Source of the DNA: CAIPSZ01 sp038065015
GTDB lineage: Bacteria; Patescibacteriota; Patescibacteriia; PEXW01
DNA: 14,603 nucleotides
Direction of reading: 5' to 3'
Assembly (NCBI GenBank): GCA_038065015.1
Contig: JBBTRU010000062.1
Location: forward strand, 1 to 14,603
Part shown: piece by piece, positions 12,192 through 14,603 of the stretch
Position numbering within the stretch: position 1 is the first letter of the stretch
Layout of the letters: each line of letters opens with the position of its first letter
Notes under the pieces: model-generated
The model's input: the letters and a program-made list of their open reading frames with translations, nothing else
The model's database searches: none
What the model was told of the DNA's origin: nothing
Program-made: the position numbers and the translations under genes

Positions 12192-12220
12192 TTGACGTTA
12201 CTCTGGCAATTCCCTAGGAT
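12192..12220 (+). promoter_or_regulatory. Promoter of the CDP-alcohol phosphatidyltransferase gene
   Basis: TTGACG (12192-12197), a 17-base spacer, then TAGGAT (12215-12220). Start near 12227, leader of about 32 bases with GGAGG. Its -10 lies in the left arm of the hairpin at 12213-12234. Confidence 0.6.
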
Positions 12221-12240
12221 TGGACCAATCTAGGCTCTTT
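12213..12240 (+). terminator. Hairpin overlapping the promoter: aldolase terminator or operator
   Basis: CCTAG-G-ATTGG (12213-12223) and CCAATCTAGG (12225-12234) pair with one bulged G, followed by CTCTTTT. It fits a terminator for the aldolase gene, but it sits on the -10 of the next gene, so an operator is the alternative. Confidence 0.5.
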
Positions 12241-12258
12241 TAAAATGTGGAGGAAAAT

Positions 12259-12825
12259 ATGAAGTGGAAGTACCTCATTCCGAACTTCCTCTCTTTTGCG
12301 CGAATGGTAGCGGTGCTCCCCATCTGGTGGGCCATAACGCAGGATGACTTCAGTACAGCCTTTTGGATCTACTGCTGTGCACTGGCCACCGACTATTTCG
12401 ACGGCGCAACGGCACGGTGGTTAAAGGCAGAATCGGACATGGGCAAGCTGCTGGATCCGCTCGCGGACAAAGTGCTGCACCTGTTCCTGTTCTACCAGTT
12501 CCAAGTGCTGTACCCGCAGCTATCTGTACCGTTCGTTATCGTGTTTATACTCGCAGTGGTCTTAGCTGCTTTGCCGGGTATTGTCTTTCTCTTCAAGGTC
12601 GAACGTCGCTTGGGTGCCAATTGGTTTGGGAAAGCCAAGCTCTGCTTTGAAGGCGCAGCAATCATCTTGCTCTTCATGCGTCACCCGAGTATTGGGAGTG
12701 TTATCCTCTGGCTGGCCATCCTTCTGGCCATTGGGAGCATTATTGGCCACTTGATCATAAAAGAAGGCAAAGATTACCGCTGGTGGTGGGGTTGGCTCTT
12801 ACGCCTAAAAGCGCGCAATGACTAA
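12259..12825 (+). CDS. CDP-alcohol phosphatidyltransferase (PgsA-like)
   Basis: A 188-residue integral membrane enzyme. The family signature D-G-x2-A-R-x8-G-x3-D-x3-D is complete in DYFDGATARWL...GKLLDPLAD (about 45-71). Around it are several hydrophobic helices and a basic-aromatic end. The reaction is transfer of a phosphatidyl group from CDP-diacylglycerol to an alcohol; glycerol-3-phosphate (phosphatidylglycerophosphate synthase) is most likely by length and layout, though inositol phosphate cannot be excluded. The ATG at 12259 is preferred to an in-frame GTG at 12247 because GGAGG (12249-12253) lies 5 bases before it and overlaps the GTG. Confidence 0.9.
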   Translation: MKWKYLIPNFLSFARMVAVLPIWWAITQDDFSTAFWIYCCALATDYFDGATARWLKAESDMGKLLDPLADKVLHLFLFYQFQVLYPQLSVPFVIVFILAVVLAALPGIVFLFKVERRLGANWFGKAKLCFEGAAIILLFMRHPSIGSVILWLAILLAIGSIIGHLIIKEGKDYRWWWGWLLRLKARND

Positions 12826-12827
12826 AC

Positions 12828-12858
12828 AACGGCTTTCCAATATTGGACGGCCGTTTTT
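12828..12858 (+). terminator. Terminator after the phosphatidyltransferase gene
   Basis: An 11-bp stem with one wobble and one mismatch (12828-12838 with 12845-12855), 6-base loop AATATT, then TTT. On the opposite strand the GCCGTCC-AAT core resembles the terminators at 7112, 7957 and 10138. Confidence 0.78.
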
Positions 12859-12862
12859 CTAT

Positions 12863-12938
12863 TTACGAATTACGAAAAAAGATACGAAATACGAATTCGT
12901 ATTTCGTATATTCGTAGAACCTGATTCGTAATTCGTAA
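12863..12938. repeat. Nested palindrome built from TACGAAT units
   Basis: The outer arms 12863-12876 and 12925-12938 are perfect 14-bp complements. Inside, 12882-12909 is a perfect 28-bp palindrome with no spacer. The whole piece is made of variants of TACGAAT/ATTCGTA. The outer right arm ends one base before the stop codon of the yjbQ-like gene. It could extrude as a cruciform; origin as a dispersed repeat is likely. Confidence 0.88.
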
Positions 12939-13481
12939 CTACGCTTGCTTCCCCACTCCCTGCGCCATTAGGGTCACTTTGCGCTCCCTGTCGTGGTCCA
13001 GCTCCACCAACATAATCTGCTGCCAGTGGCCTTTCACGAGTTTGCCGTTTTCGATAATCATGGTTACCGAGCAGGGCAAAATCATGCCTTGCGCGTGGGC
13101 GTGGCCGTTGATGCACTCGTGCACGACGCCGCAGATATCCGGTTCGCAAAGGTGCGTATCGCGTTTGCCCTTAGGATTGTTTACGTCACGTACGTCATTA
13201 TGCCCGTACTCTTCTTCGGGGTCGGCAAACCTATCCAGCACACGCGAGAGGTCGTTAATGTAGCCGAGCTTTTCTTTGGGGCCAATCAAATTTTTCTCAT
13301 CCTCGTTTACCCAAATGCTGGCCGTGGTGTGGTGCGACTGGATGGTAATGGTGCCGGTCTGCACGCCGCTCTCCGCAATGAAGGCCTCCACCTGCGGGGT
13401 GATGGTAATGAATTCCTGACGGTACTTCGTCTGGAAAGTCAGGGTCTTGGTGGCGGCCGTTGGCGTGAGCGCGTTCGACAT
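12939..13481 (-). CDS. YjbQ/UPF0047-family protein
   Basis: A 180-residue cytoplasmic protein of the YjbQ (UPF0047) family. Family marks: IQSHHTTASIWVNEDE (about 47-62), the YGHND block, DTHLC, the stretch NGHAHAQGMILPCSV (about 124-138), and GHWQQIMLVELDHDRERKV near the end. E. coli YjbQ has a weak thiamine-phosphate synthase activity, but the true role in most bacteria is unknown. It is about 40 residues longer than the usual 140; the extra length lies around residues 68-125 (IND...DRFADPEEEY and EPDICGVVHECI). The ATG fits; there is no Shine-Dalgarno. Its end abuts the nested palindrome. Confidence 0.85.
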   Translation of the reverse strand: MSNALTPTAATKTLTFQTKYRQEFITITPQVEAFIAESGVQTGTITIQSHHTTASIWVNEDEKNLIGPKEKLGYINDLSRVLDRFADPEEEYGHNDVRDVNNPKGKRDTHLCEPDICGVVHECINGHAHAQGMILPCSVTMIIENGKLVKGHWQQIMLVELDHDRERKVTLMAQGVGKQA

Positions 13482-13554
13482 AAGGTAGGTGCAGAGCCCC
13501 GCCTTCGCACGCCGTGCTATGGCGGGCAGGTTGTCTGCTGATCTATAGTGAAGG

Positions 13555-13570
13555 GGCGAGTCAACTCGCC
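13555..13570. repeat. Short palindrome upstream of the CoA-binding gene
   Basis: GGCGAGT (13555-13561) and ACTCGCC (13564-13570) flank CA. An outer inverted pair GTAGGTG (13485-13491)/CACCTAC (13570-13576) may make this part of a larger palindromic intergenic repeat covering 13485-13576. The segment from 13482 to 13606 holds no gene. Confidence 0.5.
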
Positions 13571-13606
13571 ACCTACGGACATAATCCTGATAGTACCCAA
13601 ACCTCT

Positions 13607-14002
13607 ATGGATCCGCAAGTATTCCTCAATCCGAACTTTCGCTATGCCGTGGTCGGCGCCACCACCAACGAAGCCAAATACGGCTACCGCGTGTTGCAGG
13701 ATTTGCACGGCGCGGGCTGGAATGTGGTGGGCGTGAATCCGAAGTATACGGAGGTCGCGGGCATCCCGTGCTTTCCAAACCTGGGCGCCTTACCCTGGAA
13801 ACCGGATATTGTCGTTTCGGTTGTTCCGCCTGCTGTGGGTGATGACATTTTGACCCAAGCCAAAGCATTGTCCATTACTCGAGTCTGGTTCCAGCCCGGC
13901 GCAGAGTCAGACAAAATTATGATGCACGCCACGCGCCTGGGTATTACTACCAACGATCCGGGCACGTGCATTATGGTGGCGAGGCGGTTATTGCAAAAAT
14001 AA
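13607..14002 (+). CDS. CoA-binding Rossmann-fold protein (YccU-like)
   Basis: A 131-residue stand-alone CoA-binding domain. It begins with RYAVVGATTNEAKYGYRVLQDLHGAGWNVVGVNP (Rossmann strand, Gly-rich loop, helix, strand, residues about 9-42), then the usual PDIVVSVVPP strand and TRVWFQPGAESD block, and the GITTNDPGTCIMV end (Cys in the C-terminal block as in the family). Members bind CoA but their cellular role is not known. The ATG at 13607 is chosen because the longer frame from 13514 adds unrelated residues over the palindrome region. No Shine-Dalgarno; CT-ATG start. Confidence 0.88.
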   Translation: MDPQVFLNPNFRYAVVGATTNEAKYGYRVLQDLHGAGWNVVGVNPKYTEVAGIPCFPNLGALPWKPDIVVSVVPPAVGDDILTQAKALSITRVWFQPGAESDKIMMHATRLGITTNDPGTCIMVARRLLQK

Positions 14003-14027
14003 AAGGATTGCTTTTGGCAATCCTTTT
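14001..14027. terminator. Bidirectional terminator between convergent genes
   Basis: A perfect 11-bp stem (14001-14011 with 14017-14027, 5-base loop) with A on the left and T on the right. It overlaps the stop codon of the CoA-binding gene and lies 14 bases past the end of the minus-strand gene, so it serves both. Confidence 0.88.
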
Positions 14028-14041
14028 GAAAGAAATTCTTT

Positions 14042-14461
14042 TTACTCAACCGACAGGTAGCGGTATGGCAACTCTCCAGTGAGGAGGTACGTCACGCTAC
14101 TATCCGGATGAACAACCGCAGAAAGCTGTTCATATTCGCCTTTATGCCGAATAGTGATGCAGATATTCCCGGTCACTATTCCGTATGCTGATTCAAAATA
14201 CCAGTTTCGAGATTGCGCCCCGGGGCCGAGATCGAAGAGCTTATTCTCTTTTGGCCAAACTCCGTTGACATGATAGTGCCCGGCAGCATAGTTGGCAATT
14301 TGCTTAAGAAGCATGTCGCCCTCGGGAATGATCACTGCCGTCTGCACCTGTTGGTACTGAGATTGAAGAATATCAACCTTCTCAGTAAGTTGGTAGATTT
14401 TTATACCAAGCCCAAGGCACAAAATAAATGTTAAAGTTACAATAATACTAAGTGCTTTCAC
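14042..14461 (-). CDS. Membrane-anchored protein of unknown function, pilin-like layout
   Basis: 139 residues, no family recognised. Residues 3-20 form one hydrophobic helix at the N terminus; residues 21-42 (KIYQLTEKVDILQSQYQQVQ and on) look like a short coiled coil; the rest is a small outer domain with Trp, Tyr and Gly-rich turns and one pair of cysteines (Cys15 in the helix, Cys101 in the domain). The layout is that of a pilin or of a small bitopic protein, but the type IV prepilin cleavage motif is missing. The start is GTG at 14461, set by AAAGGAG 5 bases before it; an ATG two bases upstream would stop at once. It has its own strong promoter at 14502-14530. Confidence 0.75.
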   Translation of the reverse strand: MKALSIIVTLTFILCLGLGIKIYQLTEKVDILQSQYQQVQTAVIIPEGDMLLKQIANYAAGHYHVNGVWPKENKLFDLGPGAQSRNWYFESAYGIVTGNICITIRHKGEYEQLSAVVHPDSSVTYLLTGELPYRYLSVE

Positions 14462-14501
14462 ATTAACTCCTTTTTAAAGTTTTTATTTACTAAAACAATA
14501 G

Positions 14502-14530
14502 AATTTAGCAGATACTTCTGCTTTTGTCAA
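14502..14530 (-). promoter_or_regulatory. Strong promoter of the 139-residue protein gene
   Basis: On the minus strand TTGACA (14530-14525), a 17-base spacer ending in TGC, then TAAATT (14507-14502): consensus -35 and extended -10. Start near 14495, leader of about 34 bases rich in A and T, with Shine-Dalgarno. Confidence 0.75.
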
Positions 14531-14603
14531 TAGTTAAGCCAAAGAACAGTGTACAGTTAACCTTAAAGGGTAAGTCTCGGGTAGGCTAAGGGTGAGGAAG
14601 GTT

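Noticed and set aside
13514..13606. N-terminal extension of the CoA-binding protein
   Set aside because: The added residues come from the palindromic spacer and do not match the family; the ATG at 13607 fits its normal N terminus.

Overview
The window looks like a bacterial chromosome segment from an uncultivated lineage. Candidate Phyla Radiation/Patescibacteria is my best guess. It rests on the mix of genes (secreted thrombospondin type 3 calcium-repeat protein, bactofilin, eukaryote-type class I aldolase, stand-alone housekeeping genes in short units) and on many intergenic palindromes. No marker gene fixes the taxonomy, so this is inference.

Layout. Positions 1-1630 carry a 20-bp inverted repeat, then three minus-strand genes: a small Cys/His-rich probable zinc-finger protein, a diacylglycerol-kinase-fold protein with a degenerate nucleotide loop, and a bactofilin. 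A back-to-back promoter pair (1661-1722) separates the bactofilin from a 57-residue single-helix membrane protein on the plus strand. From 1940 to about 3100 there is no long gene. This stretch holds tRNA-Arg(CCU), tRNA-Ala(CGC) and tRNA-Ala(GGC), two exact parS-type palindromes, and many hairpins, several of which start in the CCA end of a tRNA. It also holds a copy of tRNA-Ala(GGC) split into six collinear pieces by five hairpin-rich insertions (2619-2974). This is the most unusual object in the window.

Positions 3141-3950 encode the secreted calcium-repeat protein on the minus strand. Diverging from it is a redox unit: an HxlR-type regulator with a perfect dyad over its own -10 and start codon, thioredoxin, an AhpF-like thioredoxin reductase, and a glutamate dehydrogenase with an inserted four-cysteine motif. 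Then come glutamate racemase (plus), threonine dehydratase (minus), an inositol-monophosphatase-family enzyme (plus), D-Ala-D-Ala ligase, class I fructose-bisphosphate aldolase and a CDP-alcohol phosphatidyltransferase. Glutamate racemase and D-Ala-D-Ala ligase both feed peptidoglycan, and glutamate dehydrogenase could supply the glutamate. The end holds a YjbQ-family protein (minus), a CoA-binding Rossmann protein (plus) and an unrecognised membrane-anchored protein (minus), with palindromic repeats and bidirectional terminators between them.

Expression signals fall into two classes. Five genes have a clear Shine-Dalgarno sequence (zinc-finger protein, threonine dehydratase, IMPase-family protein, CDP-alcohol transferase, 139-residue protein). 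The others have none; several sit a few bases after a -10 box, as expected for leaderless or nearly leaderless mRNAs, and many of these have CT just before the ATG. A hairpin terminator built on one shared core recurs three times between 7112 and 10168.
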